A stretch of 21,863 nt of DNA from an uncultured Rickettsiales bacterium (lineage in GTDB: Bacteria > Pseudomonadota > Alphaproteobacteria > Rickettsiales > Midichloriaceae), in the NCBI GenBank assembly GCA_937996615.1, contig CALKVD010000021.1:1-21863 (forward strand). Reading direction: 5' to 3'. Positions within the stretch are counted from its first letter, which is position 1. Each line of letters opens with the position of its first letter. A model generated the notes under the pieces. It made no database searches and had not been told where the DNA came from. It saw nothing but the letters and a program-made list of their open reading frames with translations. The position numbers and the translations under genes were made by a program. Of the stretch, positions 14,292 through 21,863 are shown in pieces.

Positions 14292-15077
14292 TCACGCACT
14301 AAATTCAGTTTTTAAATTTTTTTTCGCCAAAGGTTTTATTGGGAAGTTTTTTGTCTCAAAGTTGATAGATTCAATTTCGACTCCAAGAGTTGTTATTCTA
14401 TCGATTAAGGCTTGATCAAAAAGTTCCATGATACTAGAGCTTTGTTCTAAAAGCTGCGCAACCGATGTAAGTCCGTGCTCCCTGATTCCACAAGGGATAA
14501 TATCAGCAAAGTAGCTCATGTCGGGATTAATGTTGATTGCGACTCCATGATACGTAACAAAATTACGGACTTTTAGGCCAATCGCAGCGATTTTGGATAA
14601 ACCAGTAACAGCGAAACTATCGGTAGCAGAATTCCGACACCAAACCCCAGGATATTGAGGCAAAACAAAGCTCTCAACCCCGAACAGCTTTAAAGAAGCG
14701 ATAACCCAATTTTCGATACGCAATACAAAATCTTTAATGTCTGGAGGATTGGGTGTATATAATTTTTTGAGATCGAGCACCAAATAAACAACTCGCTGCC
14801 CTGGCCCATGGTAGGTCGCTTTACCACCCCTGGTTGTTTTTTGCACCGGAGCTTTTGGATTCAGCAGATCAGAGCTGGGAGTTGTATTTCCGGTTGTATA
14901 CACGTGATCATGTTCCAAGAACCAAACAATTCCAGCAGAATTATTTTTAGTATCGGGATTGGAGTTGGCTTCACGATTTTGCACAACCTTAGCGTGCATT
15001 TGATCCATAATAACCATAGCGTTGCTATATTTGATTGTAGCGTTTTGGTCACACCATAATTCGATTTTGCAATTCAT
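14292..15077 (-). CDS. lipB: Lipoyl(octanoyl) transferase LipB
   Basis: LipB moves the octanoyl group from octanoyl-ACP to lipoyl domains of 2-oxo acid dehydrogenases and the glycine cleavage H protein; LipA then adds sulfur. The 261-residue product has RGGKATYHGPGQRVVYLVLD (83-102), the catalytic lysine K162 in GLSKIAAIGLKV (159-170), the segment VTYHGVAININPDMSYF (174-190) and the nucleophile C196 in IIPCGI (194-199). A short Asn-rich insertion (about 34-47) is the only deviation. The start is 3 bases after the stop of the GTA tail protein, and AGAGG in the end of that gene serves as its ribosome-binding site, so translation is likely coupled. sucC follows after 83 bases. Confidence 0.95.
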   Translation of the reverse strand: MNCKIELWCDQNATIKYSNAMVIMDQMHAKVVQNREANSNPDTKNNSAGIVWFLEHDHVYTTGNTTPSSDLLNPKAPVQKTTRGGKATYHGPGQRVVYLVLDLKKLYTPNPPDIKDFVLRIENWVIASLKLFGVESFVLPQYPGVWCRNSATDSFAVTGLSKIAAIGLKVRNFVTYHGVAININPDMSYFADIIPCGIREHGLTSVAQLLEQSSSIMELFDQALIDRITTLGVEIESINFETKNFPIKPLAKKNLKTEFSA

Positions 15078-15080
15078 ATT

Positions 15081-18000
15081 TTAGCCTCTAACCTCGTCTT
15101 CAATTTTATATTTAGCACTATCTTCAACTTTATATTCAATTTCAACAAAATCACTATCAATATATCTCCCAAGGTGAGCGCAACTATGAGCTACCCCAAT
15201 TGTACAACCACTGCCTGCGCTATCTCCAATAACCAAACCAATAGCATCCGGGAGGATAACCTCGCTTTGATCATAAACATCAGTTTTATATATTAATTCC
15301 GAATCTTTTTTCACTTCTATTTTTGTTATCAACTTGTTTCGCGGCACTATTCCTTTGGAAAACAAATCCATTTCTTCTTGACTAAAAATATCGTCATAGA
15401 ATAATTGGTCATAGCGCAATCTACTGTCCCATTTTACTAGTCGCTTCGTGATCACCTCGCTTATACCATCTTTTTTTGCACTATTATTAATTGTATTATT
15501 AGCGTTTTCACCATTTTCGCTATCATTTGCTTTAACTATCAAAGTTTCAACCCTAACGTTGATCGGTGCTACTGGCTGAGCTGACCTAGAATAGTAGTTC
15601 AAATAAATTTTATCATTTATAAGATCATAATTAACCCCACCATCAGCGACAACAGGAAGAACTTCAAGACAAACTTCGTCCCCCGAAAAAAGACCAACCT
15701 CATCCATATCCAACTGATATAAACCATCTTGAAGCAAAACAAATCTGTCCCCTGCTGAGTGATGCATAATCTCTTTTTCGGTACCATATAGCCCGCGCAA
15801 AAAACCTTGTAGCCTATATTTATTACGTTCAAGCAAAACTGCATTCCTAAATCTAATTATCTCGCCCCCAACAATCGCAAAATTCTTTTTACTTCTGCTG
15901 TCGAATAGTTCCTCGTTCTTAATACTTTGGAGCTTACCTTCGAGCAAATAGACAATCAATTCGTTTTTTTCGTCAATTCTTCTAAAATCATGTTGACCCA
16001 AACGATTTACAGCATTTCCAATAGAGGCAGAACTGCGCAAATACTTCCTGGCCCCATAGTCACCACCCTCAATCTCCGCAACACAACCCTTCCAGCCAAT
16101 CCCTTTGCCACAAGCAGCGAGCAATATTCTATTTTTAGCCTTGCTATCAGATTCATTAGGCAAAAGTGGAATATCAAGAACCTCAATCCTGGTGTCAGGG
16201 TTTAAATAATCAGGCTTATAAATACCAGTATCAGCATTAAGATAGCTATACTCATCGCTTTTGATGCCAACTTCGTCATATAGCCTGATGTTTTCTCCAA
16301 CCGCCGCAACTCTAATCAATTTATTCGCTCCAATCTCAACATTAGTCAGTCGCATCAAATGCCAGTTATGGTTGATTTTAGTTTTGATTACGTCGCCAGG
16401 AACAAGGTAAGCATATTTTATCGGTAAGGTAAAAGCGTACCGCAAATGTTCTGTCCAGGCATTATGCAAAATTGTTTCAGCCAAGTGCTTAGCATATCCG
16501 TGATCCAAAATGATTGGGACCTCCAACTTCACTACCTGCTTGCTATTGGTAAAATCATGAACAGCTGAACAACTCTGAATCTGATATCCACCCCACTTGC
16601 CGATATAATTTAGCAAAACTTTTTTTGGTAAATCAAATTCTTGGAGCATCTGAATTTCAACCAAACCATTTTTCACTTCATTGCCGCTGCTATCACCATT
16701 TTCAAAAACAGCATCATTAGCATCAACTAAAAGTGGTTGTTTGTTTTTGCGACTAATGAACACCAGAATGCCGTTTCTTTCGACCACATCGAAAAAGTAA
16801 ATCTGTTGCAACATTTCGAGAATATCCCGGACTGATTGTTGATTGCGGAGAATAAATCCAAACACCACTCCGTGTAACTCACTTACATCAAAGTCACCAG
16901 GTTTTAGACCCGACTTCAAACATAATTCCGCAACCAACTGAGCCAAAGTCACAACCCCAAGTTTTCCTTGAACCCAGTGGCCATATGCCCAAGATCGGTA
17001 GTCATTCCAAATCTCAACTCTGAGCGGCCAGGTTGGGTAGGGCCTTGCGTCCCAACACCACAGGAATTTTTTTGCAACCATCTCGGAGTTACGCCAATAT
17101 TTTTCAGTTGCTTCAATCGCGCATCTTTGGGCAATAAAATCCACCACCCCGTTTGAATATCTGGGGAAACCCGATTCTCGGCTTAGCGGATCATAAAATA
17201 AATTTGGTTGGTTCGCAGCCAAATCGACCGAAGGAAATCCATATTCAGTGAACCATATTTTTTTGCTTTTTGGTTGCCATTCAGTTGTCAGTCCATTTGG
17301 GTTAGTATGGTGATTACTCCACCACCACTCGATGTTTTTCCAGGCATAGGCGGCACCGAGTTCATGCCTAATCGACCTTTCTTCGTCCTGATAATAGAAC
17401 TCATACCCCTCACCACTCTGCCAACCTTCGATGATTTTTTGCTGACTGTACTGTTCTTTGGTTGTTTCGGTTAGGGGGAAATATGCATCAATACCTATAA
17501 AATCTATTTCAGGCGTCGCCCAAAGGGGATCCAGGTGGTACCACCCACCATCAGTATGGTGATATTCGCTCCAATCAGCAGCATAGCTAATTTTTACTTG
17601 ATCACCCACAACCGGTCTAATTTTTTGGGCGAGAGCAATAAATTCAGCAACTGCTGGAAAATTTTGTTTTTGTTTATCAAAAATTTTATTAAGCTCGACC
17701 ATTTCCGATCCGATAATAAAACCGTCGATCAAACCTTTGGTAAGGTTTGCATAATGCATAATAAAGCGATTATAACCATGGACCGCGTTAAAAAATTTTT
17801 TAACAGCAGCAGAAGATCCACCAATCCTCCCGCGCCAAGTTTTGCCGAAAACATCAACGAGCAACATCGGGTATAGCATGATTTTATATCCCCTTCTTTT
17901 TAATTCCTCCAAATAGCGTAATAAACTAGAGTCATTAACCGTTCCGCCATATCTGACCTTACCATTTTCATATGAAATACGATAGGCATTACCTCTATGG

Positions 18001-18989
18001 TATGTTTCAACTGCCCAAGTGTGGGGAGTTGTATCTGATTCATTTGGGCCATATTCAACCCCAGGTTTAATAGAGCAATTATCTATATCCAAACTATCAG
18101 TAAACCAATTCACTACAACCGAAACCCATTCAAGATTTGGTAAAGTATCCTGCATCTGATTCAAAGCTATGACGCTATTTGCCTGACCCAATGTATGGTG
18201 CTGATTGATCATTTGGTGCTTACCCGCCTGGGAAAAAACTTTCCAGTTGGAATCACCCCAACCACCGTTGGCTTTGCTTTGAATTACTGTATCATAAACA
18301 AATTCACCACTACCAGGAATTATAACAACATTTTTTACCATGCTTTCAACATTGCCATCAGTATTTTGGCATTTTTTTCTAACCTCAAAACTGAATACAG
18401 GTAAATTGTTACCAAATTTGGTAAGGTCAAAATTCTCGAGAACAACATAGGCCAAACCTCGATATGCTGGAGTCATTCCCCTGCCACAAAGAGCTTCGAT
18501 CAAACTGTCAGGATTTTGTTCTTCCGTCCCCCTATATACCCGAATTGAATCATTTTCCATACTCAAAACTTGGTCTCCAGCCCAGATTCGACTAACTTCA
18601 GCAATCGGTCCTTCACAAATTGCAATTGCGAGGGACACGGTATAGCTATAGGTTGTATGTGTCTGAGTCACTTCGTCTTTACCGACCTCCACCGTCCGGG
18701 TATGATGATGGGAATGTTCCTTGACGTTATCAGCCCAGATTATGTTTCCAGCTATCCGCATTTCGCCATAAATATTGGGAATCATCTGCCCGTAGCACAT
18801 ATTCTGAATCCTTAAGTCTTCTAACCTACCACTTTCTGACGACATACTTTTGCTCCTGCCAAACAGCTGTTTATCAACAAAACTACCAGCCATTGTACCA
18901 GCAAGCTGTGCCGCAGCTCCAACAATTGCACCAGCGCCTAGACTTGCGCCGAGGCTGGCGCCTAATGCTCCTAAAAATAATGTTGCCAT
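15081..18989 (-). CDS. Gene transfer agent baseplate/host-specificity protein with TIM-barrel domain (GTA gp15-like)
   Basis: This 1302-residue protein matches the large tail protein at the end of the alphaproteobacterial GTA cluster (RcGTA gene 15, the megatron/host-specificity protein). It begins with the Gly/Ala-rich stretch typical of that family (1-36, MATLFLGALGASLG...). Residues about 310-655 form a glycoside-hydrolase-like TIM barrel, with candidate acidic residues E429 (GFIIGSEM) and E582 (WFTEYGFP) and WCWDARPYPTWPL near its end; about 675-900 resembles a phage-tail hub domain; the rest is a C-terminal tail region with an N/K-rich insert (NANNTINNSAKKDG). Base composition matches the host genes and the frame is intact over 3.9 kb, suggesting maintained function. 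The preceding gene is the GTA peptidase, the order seen in RcGTA. No strong ribosome-binding site precedes the start, which lies in an 11-bp tandem duplication. Confidence 0.88.
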   Translation of the reverse strand: MATLFLGALGASLGASLGAGAIVGAAAQLAGTMAGSFVDKQLFGRSKSMSSESGRLEDLRIQNMCYGQMIPNIYGEMRIAGNIIWADNVKEHSHHHTRTVEVGKDEVTQTHTTYSYTVSLAIAICEGPIAEVSRIWAGDQVLSMENDSIRVYRGTEEQNPDSLIEALCGRGMTPAYRGLAYVVLENFDLTKFGNNLPVFSFEVRKKCQNTDGNVESMVKNVVIIPGSGEFVYDTVIQSKANGGWGDSNWKVFSQAGKHQMINQHHTLGQANSVIALNQMQDTLPNLEWVSVVVNWFTDSLDIDNCSIKPGVEYGPNESDTTPHTWAVETYHRGNAYRISYENGKVRYGGTVNDSSLLRYLEELKRRGYKIMLYPMLLVDVFGKTWRGRIGGSSAAVKKFFNAVHGYNRFIMHYANLTKGLIDGFIIGSEMVELNKIFDKQKQNFPAVAEFIALAQKIRPVVGDQVKISYAADWSEYHHTDGGWYHLDPLWATPEIDFIGIDAYFPLTETTKEQYSQQKIIEGWQSGEGYEFYYQDEERSIRHELGAAYAWKNIEWWWSNHHTNPNGLTTEWQPKSKKIWFTEYGFPSVDLAANQPNLFYDPLSRESGFPRYSNGVVDFIAQRCAIEATEKYWRNSEMVAKKFLWCWDARPYPTWPLRVEIWNDYRSWAYGHWVQGKLGVVTLAQLVAELCLKSGLKPGDFDVSELHGVVFGFILRNQQSVRDILEMLQQIYFFDVVERNGILVFISRKNKQPLLVDANDAVFENGDSSGNEVKNGLVEIQMLQEFDLPKKVLLNYIGKWGGYQIQSCSAVHDFTNSKQVVKLEVPIILDHGYAKHLAETILHNAWTEHLRYAFTLPIKYAYLVPGDVIKTKINHNWHLMRLTNVEIGANKLIRVAAVGENIRLYDEVGIKSDEYSYLNADTGIYKPDYLNPDTRIEVLDIPLLPNESDSKAKNRILLAACGKGIGWKGCVAEIEGGDYGARKYLRSSASIGNAVNRLGQHDFRRIDEKNELIVYLLEGKLQSIKNEELFDSRSKKNFAIVGGEIIRFRNAVLLERNKYRLQGFLRGLYGTEKEIMHHSAGDRFVLLQDGLYQLDMDEVGLFSGDEVCLEVLPVVADGGVNYDLINDKIYLNYYSRSAQPVAPINVRVETLIVKANDSENGENANNTINNSAKKDGISEVITKRLVKWDSRLRYDQLFYDDIFSQEEMDLFSKGIVPRNKLITKIEVKKDSELIYKTDVYDQSEVILPDAIGLVIGDSAGSGCTIGVAHSCAHLGRYIDSDFVEIEYKVEDSAKYKIEDEVRG

Positions 18990-19000
18990 AATGTTGCCAT
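18979..19000. repeat. Perfect 11-bp tandem duplication over the GTA tail protein start codon
   Basis: The plus-strand unit AATGTTGCCAT occurs twice in a row (18979-18989 and 18990-19000). On the minus strand each copy is ATGGCAACATT, so the duplication creates a second ATG 11 bases upstream of, and out of frame with, the real start. The upstream ATG opens a nine-codon reading frame that ends inside the gene. Confidence 0.9.
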
Positions 19001-19032
19001 ATATAAAATTTTAGTATTTAATCATGTTTTTA

Positions 19033-19638
19033 TTATGTCGCTAAAGCATAACGCCAAACCCTAACGATTCTTTGGAGCCATGGGTCGGGAATAACCTGTT
19101 CCGCAACATATCCAATTTTTTGACACGCGTGAATAATTCTGATACGCGATTCTTGCTCTTGCTTTTCTACCTCAGAGATAATCCCAGAGTGGTAGTATTG
19201 TCCGCCAAAGTGAATGCCGATGATGATGCCTTCCTTGAGATTTTGAAGATTATTGGATTTTGAGAATCGCCTTTTTTCTTCATCCGTTGTTTTTCCTTTT
19301 TCAGGATCTTCGGGTTGCCAAGTTTTGACTAGGTGCTTATCGAACGCGTCCAACATTTTTTTACTATCTTTTCTTATTCTATAATCGTTTTCATCAAATA
19401 TCGCCAACCTCTCACCATTATTGCGAGAAACAGCTTTTAGCTCGTCGGCAACACCGAGAACCAAGCCAACACAATCACACCCAGCTCCTATTTTTCGACC
19501 CTGCAGATGAAACGGCGTATTGACCCACTTTCTTGCTATTTCTACAATATCTATGTTTGCTGTTGATATTGAATTTAACTTTTTTTTAATTTGTTTATCG
19601 ATTTGATTGATTTCAAAATTATTTTTATTTTCTTGCAT
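19033..19638 (-). CDS. NlpC/P60-family peptidase of gene transfer agent (GTA gp14-like)
   Basis: Members of this family are NlpC/P60 cysteine peptidases located at the tail tip of alphaproteobacterial GTA particles, where they are thought to help cross the recipient cell wall. The 201-residue protein has WVNTPFHLQGRKIGAGCDCVGLV (38-60 region), matching the GTA-specific form W-x-T-P-[FY]-x-x-x-G...GCDCxGL; the nucleophile is probably C56, with H150 in YYHSGI and H170 in IIHACQ as candidates for the other catalytic positions. The first ~30 residues are hydrophilic and not conserved. AGGA lies about 8 bases before the ATG. It precedes the TIM-barrel tail protein by 43 bases, as in RcGTA order, and is divergent from ftsY. 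Confidence 0.87.
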   Translation of the reverse strand: MQENKNNFEINQIDKQIKKKLNSISTANIDIVEIARKWVNTPFHLQGRKIGAGCDCVGLVLGVADELKAVSRNNGERLAIFDENDYRIRKDSKKMLDAFDKHLVKTWQPEDPEKGKTTDEEKRRFSKSNNLQNLKEGIIIGIHFGGQYYHSGIISEVEKQEQESRIRIIHACQKIGYVAEQVIPDPWLQRIVRVWRYALAT

Positions 19639-19824
19639 ATTATTTTCCTATATAATTATCGTTATTAATAAATTTTTGTTGAATTGTAAAATTGCTTTAA
19701 TCCCCCTAAAAATCATCAGATTAAAAGCTTTGAATCCCTGAATTCGCATTTGAGTTTATATATAATTACCCTACCCGGAAGTACCTGATGAAAAAAAAAT
19801 ACTAAAAAATTAAAAAATAAAAAC

Positions 19825-19853
19825 TTGCGCCCCTACTTTCGCCATAATATAAT
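19825..19853 (+). promoter_or_regulatory. Probable sigma-70-type promoter of ftsY
   Basis: TTGCGC (19825-19830) and a perfect TATAAT (19848-19853) are separated by the ideal 17 bases. Transcription would start near 19860, about 30 bases before the preferred ftsY ATG. This is the best promoter match in the window. Confidence 0.65.
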
Positions 19854-19889
19854 TGCCCAAACCGATAAAATAATTTGCAGATATCTAAT

Positions 19890-20789
19890 ATGAGCTGGTT
19901 TGAAAAATTAAAAAATGGTCTAAGCAAAACCTCAAATTCGATCGCTTCTGTTTTTAAAAGTCACCAAAAGCTAGATGACGATACAATCAATGAGTTAGAA
20001 GAAATTCTGCTTGGTGCTGATATGGGAGTTCTTGCAACTGAATCAATAATCGACCATATCAAAAAACAAAAGAACCAGGAAGTGGTAAATATCGAACAAG
20101 CAAAAATCGCTGTCCGTAACCACATAGCAGAAATATTAAAGCCAATTAGCAAACCGCTTGTTATCAGAACCGAAAATCGCCCTTTTGTGATTATGATCTG
20201 CGGAGTTAATGGTAATGGCAAAACCACAACTGTTGGTAAGCTAGCTGCCAGAATCCAACAACAAGGTTATAGCATAATGCTAGCTGCTTGCGACACCTTC
20301 CGGGCAGCTGCAATCCAACAGCTTGAAACATGGGCGCAATATAGCAACTCACATATCGTCATAGGCGCAGATAATAGCGATCCTGCTAGCGTTGCCTATC
20401 GTGCATTTATTGAAGCCAAATCAAGCTCAACAGATGTTTTACTGATCGATACTGCTGGTAGATTGCATAACAACTCTGGGTTGATGGATGAGTTGCAAAA
20501 ATGTGTCAGAACTGTTAAAAAAATAGACCCTACAGCCCCTCACGAAACAATTCTCGTTTTAGACGGAACAACGGGACAAAATGCTCATAACCAAATCAAA
20601 GGATTTATGAACTCAATCGACCTAACTGGCTTGATCATAACCAAACTCGATAGTACCGCTAAAGGAGGAATCGTTGTGAGTATCGCAAAACAACATAATC
20701 TCCCGCTATATGCGATTGGGGTTGGTGAAAGTATTGATGACCTGGATTCATTTTCGCCAGAGGATTTTGCTGATGCAATCTTGAATTGA
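19890..20789 (+). CDS. ftsY: Signal recognition particle receptor FtsY
   Basis: FtsY is the GTPase receptor that docks ribosome-SRP complexes at the inner membrane for cotranslational insertion. From the ATG at 19890 it encodes 299 residues. It has the N domain (about 1-95), then the G domain with P-loop GVNGNGKT (105-112), DTFRAAAIQQLETWA (135-149), DTAGRLHNN (187-195) and TKLDSTAKGG (251-260), ending with the family motif IGVGESIDDLDSFSPEDFA. A longer frame opens at a TTG at 19875, but MSWFEKLKNGLSKTS is the usual FtsY N-terminus, so the ATG is preferred. There is no long acidic A domain, as in many alphaproteobacteria. It is divergent from the GTA genes. Confidence 0.96.
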   Translation: MSWFEKLKNGLSKTSNSIASVFKSHQKLDDDTINELEEILLGADMGVLATESIIDHIKKQKNQEVVNIEQAKIAVRNHIAEILKPISKPLVIRTENRPFVIMICGVNGNGKTTTVGKLAARIQQQGYSIMLAACDTFRAAAIQQLETWAQYSNSHIVIGADNSDPASVAYRAFIEAKSSSTDVLLIDTAGRLHNNSGLMDELQKCVRTVKKIDPTAPHETILVLDGTTGQNAHNQIKGFMNSIDLTGLIITKLDSTAKGGIVVSIAKQHNLPLYAIGVGESIDDLDSFSPEDFADAILN

Positions 20790-20920
20790 ATAGCTTGGGT
20801 TGAAACGCTTGAGTTGAGAAGCCTGATTGGTTTATTATAGCTTGGTTTTGATTGGGTTAAATTAGGCTATTATTTTGAGATTACTCTAATTAATTCTAAA
20901 TTTAGCTTGGTTTTAATTTG

Positions 20921-20936
20921 GCGGGATGAATCTCGC
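20921..20936 (+). terminator. Possible intrinsic terminator of ftsY
   Basis: GCGGGA-TGAA-TCTCGC forms a 6-bp stem (one G-U pair) with a four-base loop, followed by TTTAATTAA. It is 131 bases downstream of the ftsY stop and unusually GC-rich for its surroundings. The T-run is short and broken. Confidence 0.42.
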
Positions 20937-21055
20937 TTTAATTAACCAACCATTCAAAAAATATCAACATAACTAATAATATATATAATGACTTAAATGA
21001 TATCATAATATCAAATTAATTTTGATAAACTAATCCCCACTTCTTCTAATTTTTT

Positions 21056-21086
21056 TTGTATACTTTCAATTAATTCCGGTTATAAT
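21056..21086 (+). promoter_or_regulatory. Possible promoter of the downstream hypothetical gene
   Basis: A perfect TATAAT (21081-21086) is preceded by TTGTAT (21056-21061) with a spacing of 19 bases, slightly long. The -10 box lies 33 bases before the ATG at 21120. Confidence 0.4.
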
Positions 21087-21119
21087 TGATTAAACGCAAA
21101 TATTAATTTGGTAGTTAAT

Positions 21120-21830
21120 ATGCAAGTAAAAAAAAACTATAAATTTCCTCACAAAATTTATTCTAAGGAAGAAGCCGAATTAGAAAGATACAAAGAAGCT
21201 CAAAAGAGAAGGATATCTCGTACTAAGTTAATTCAACTAGATAAAATTCACCCTTCCTTGGTCAACCAAGACATCAAAGATGCATGTAACTCAATATTAA
21301 ATTTTTCTTCTATCTCTACTAAAGCAAAGCAACACTTGTATACAATTGGGTATAAGAGATTAGCCAAAATTACTAATTCCAGTTTGCTATATAAAATTAA
21401 GAACCAATCTATGGATATAGGTTTTTTCCAGGCTATTATATTGATGCCGGAAAAAACTTTTGAAATTCTAGGATATAGCAGAAACTTTATAGAGAACAAC
21501 ACAATTGATACAAGATATCTCTCGGATTTGATTAAAAAAGTAGAAGAACACGAGAGTAAAAAAATAACCATCACTCTAAAACATACCATCACAGAATCGA
21601 TTGTTCTTAGCCCCGGATACTCAAACTTTACAAAAGACGAGTCGCAACGTAATTTGCCAAAACCCAAAAAACCACAACGATCAGAAACCGCTGATATTTG
21701 GTTGATCATAAAGCAATTCCTTATGGGTGTAGCTACGGGTTTCTTTATAGGTTCAGGTATTATTTTCATTGCTTTAGTTATGAAGCAAATTATTAATCGA
21801 ATAGAAAATCACGATTTTTTAGCAAGATAA
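21120..21830 (+). CDS. Hypothetical protein with C-terminal transmembrane helix
   Basis: I do not recognise this 236-residue protein. From the ATG at 21120 it starts MQVKKNYKFPHKIYSKEEAE, with a basic, charged N-terminal part (to about 40) that is probably helical, then a mixed region (about 45-155) with several Lys/Leu-rich segments but no known motif, a Pro/Lys-rich linker (PKPKKPQRSE, about 180-189), and a single hydrophobic helix (about 199-223) holding GVATGFFIGSG, a glycine-zipper-like pattern. Only about 13 residues follow the helix, giving a tail-anchored layout with the bulk probably cytoplasmic. A TTG at 21108 would add four residues; the ATG is preferred. Base composition matches the neighbours. 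The gene is complete, ending 12 bases before the adapter sequence at the contig end. Confidence 0.7.
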   Translation: MQVKKNYKFPHKIYSKEEAELERYKEAQKRRISRTKLIQLDKIHPSLVNQDIKDACNSILNFSSISTKAKQHLYTIGYKRLAKITNSSLLYKIKNQSMDIGFFQAIILMPEKTFEILGYSRNFIENNTIDTRYLSDLIKKVEEHESKKITITLKHTITESIVLSPGYSNFTKDESQRNLPKPKKPQRSETADIWLIIKQFLMGVATGFFIGSGIIFIALVMKQIINRIENHDFLAR

Positions 21831-21842
21831 AAAATCCGAAGA

Positions 21843-21863
21843 AGATCGGAAGAGCACACGTCT
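21843..21863 (+). other. Illumina TruSeq adapter sequence (artefact)
   Basis: The last 21 bases start AGATCGGAAGAGC and continue ACACGTCT, an exact match to the beginning of the standard Illumina TruSeq read-1 3' adapter. This is untrimmed library adapter at the contig edge, not genomic DNA. The genomic sequence should be taken to end at about 21842. Confidence 0.97.

Larger units (their letters stand above)
20790..21119. other. ftsY downstream intergenic region with short repeats
   Basis: No gene is recognised. The motif TAGCTTGG followed by T/G-rich sequence occurs three times (starting 20791, 20838 and 20903); the last two agree over TAGCTTGGTTTT and continue similarly (GATTGGG, AATTTGG). 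A hairpin that may end ftsY lies at 20921-20936, and a promoter-like pair precedes the next gene at 21056-21086. The remainder is plain AT-rich sequence. Confidence 0.45.

Noticed and set aside
19875..19889. TTG start for ftsY
   Set aside because: It adds five residues before the conserved MSWFEKLK N-terminus and sits close to the likely transcription start; the ATG at 19890 is preferred.
21831..21863. The non-AT-rich end as an integration or attachment site
   Set aside because: It is the TruSeq adapter sequence.

Overview
The window looks like AT-rich chromosomal DNA of an alphaproteobacterium, most likely of the order Rickettsiales. Four things point there: an archaeal-type valyl-tRNA synthetase (a known Rickettsiales trait), an orphan pair of gene-transfer-agent (GTA) tail genes with host-like base composition, the gene set sucC-sucD, lipB, tolQRA, erpA and atpB, and a decayed insertion sequence. 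A cbb3 oxidase fragment (ccoQ-ccoP) is present; among Rickettsiales this fits Midichloria-like lineages better than Rickettsia itself. The placement is inference from gene content. No rRNA, tRNA or CRISPR array was recognised.

Layout. Every intact gene from 3 to 19638 lies on the minus strand. In transcription order from the right they are: a NlpC/P60 GTA peptidase, a 1302-residue GTA TIM-barrel tail protein, lipB, sucC, sucD, an IS5-family remnant (11310-11774, its transposase on the plus strand), atpB, valS, erpA, tolQ-tolR-tolA, fabI, ppa, trhO, and ccoQ-ccoP. At 19639-19889 the orientation switches: ftsY and a hypothetical membrane protein run on the plus strand. ccoQ (55 codons) is easily missed because of its size.

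How the genes fit together. Most are core functions: succinyl-CoA ligase (TCA cycle), LipB (supplies octanoyl groups for lipoylation of 2-oxo acid dehydrogenases, including the one feeding succinyl-CoA ligase), ATP synthase subunit a and the cbb3 subunits (respiration), FabI (fatty acid synthesis), TolQRA (cell envelope), ErpA (Fe-S delivery), TrhO (tRNA wobble uridine modification), pyrophosphatase and FtsY (membrane protein targeting). Several usual operon partners are missing here: ccoN/ccoO beside ccoQP, atpE/atpF beside atpB, tolB/pal beside tolQRA, and GTA genes 1-13 beside the two tail genes. This suggests heavily shuffled gene order.

Most notable points: the GTA tail pair running into lipB with a 3-base gap; large hydrophilic in-frame insertions in ValS and AtpB; a small IS5-family remnant with matching terminal inverted repeats and a lost catalytic Glu; an exact 11-bp tandem duplication over the start codon of the GTA tail protein; and an Illumina TruSeq adapter sequence in the last 21 bases, which is a technical artefact. 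I see no convincing wholly new multi-gene system in this window.
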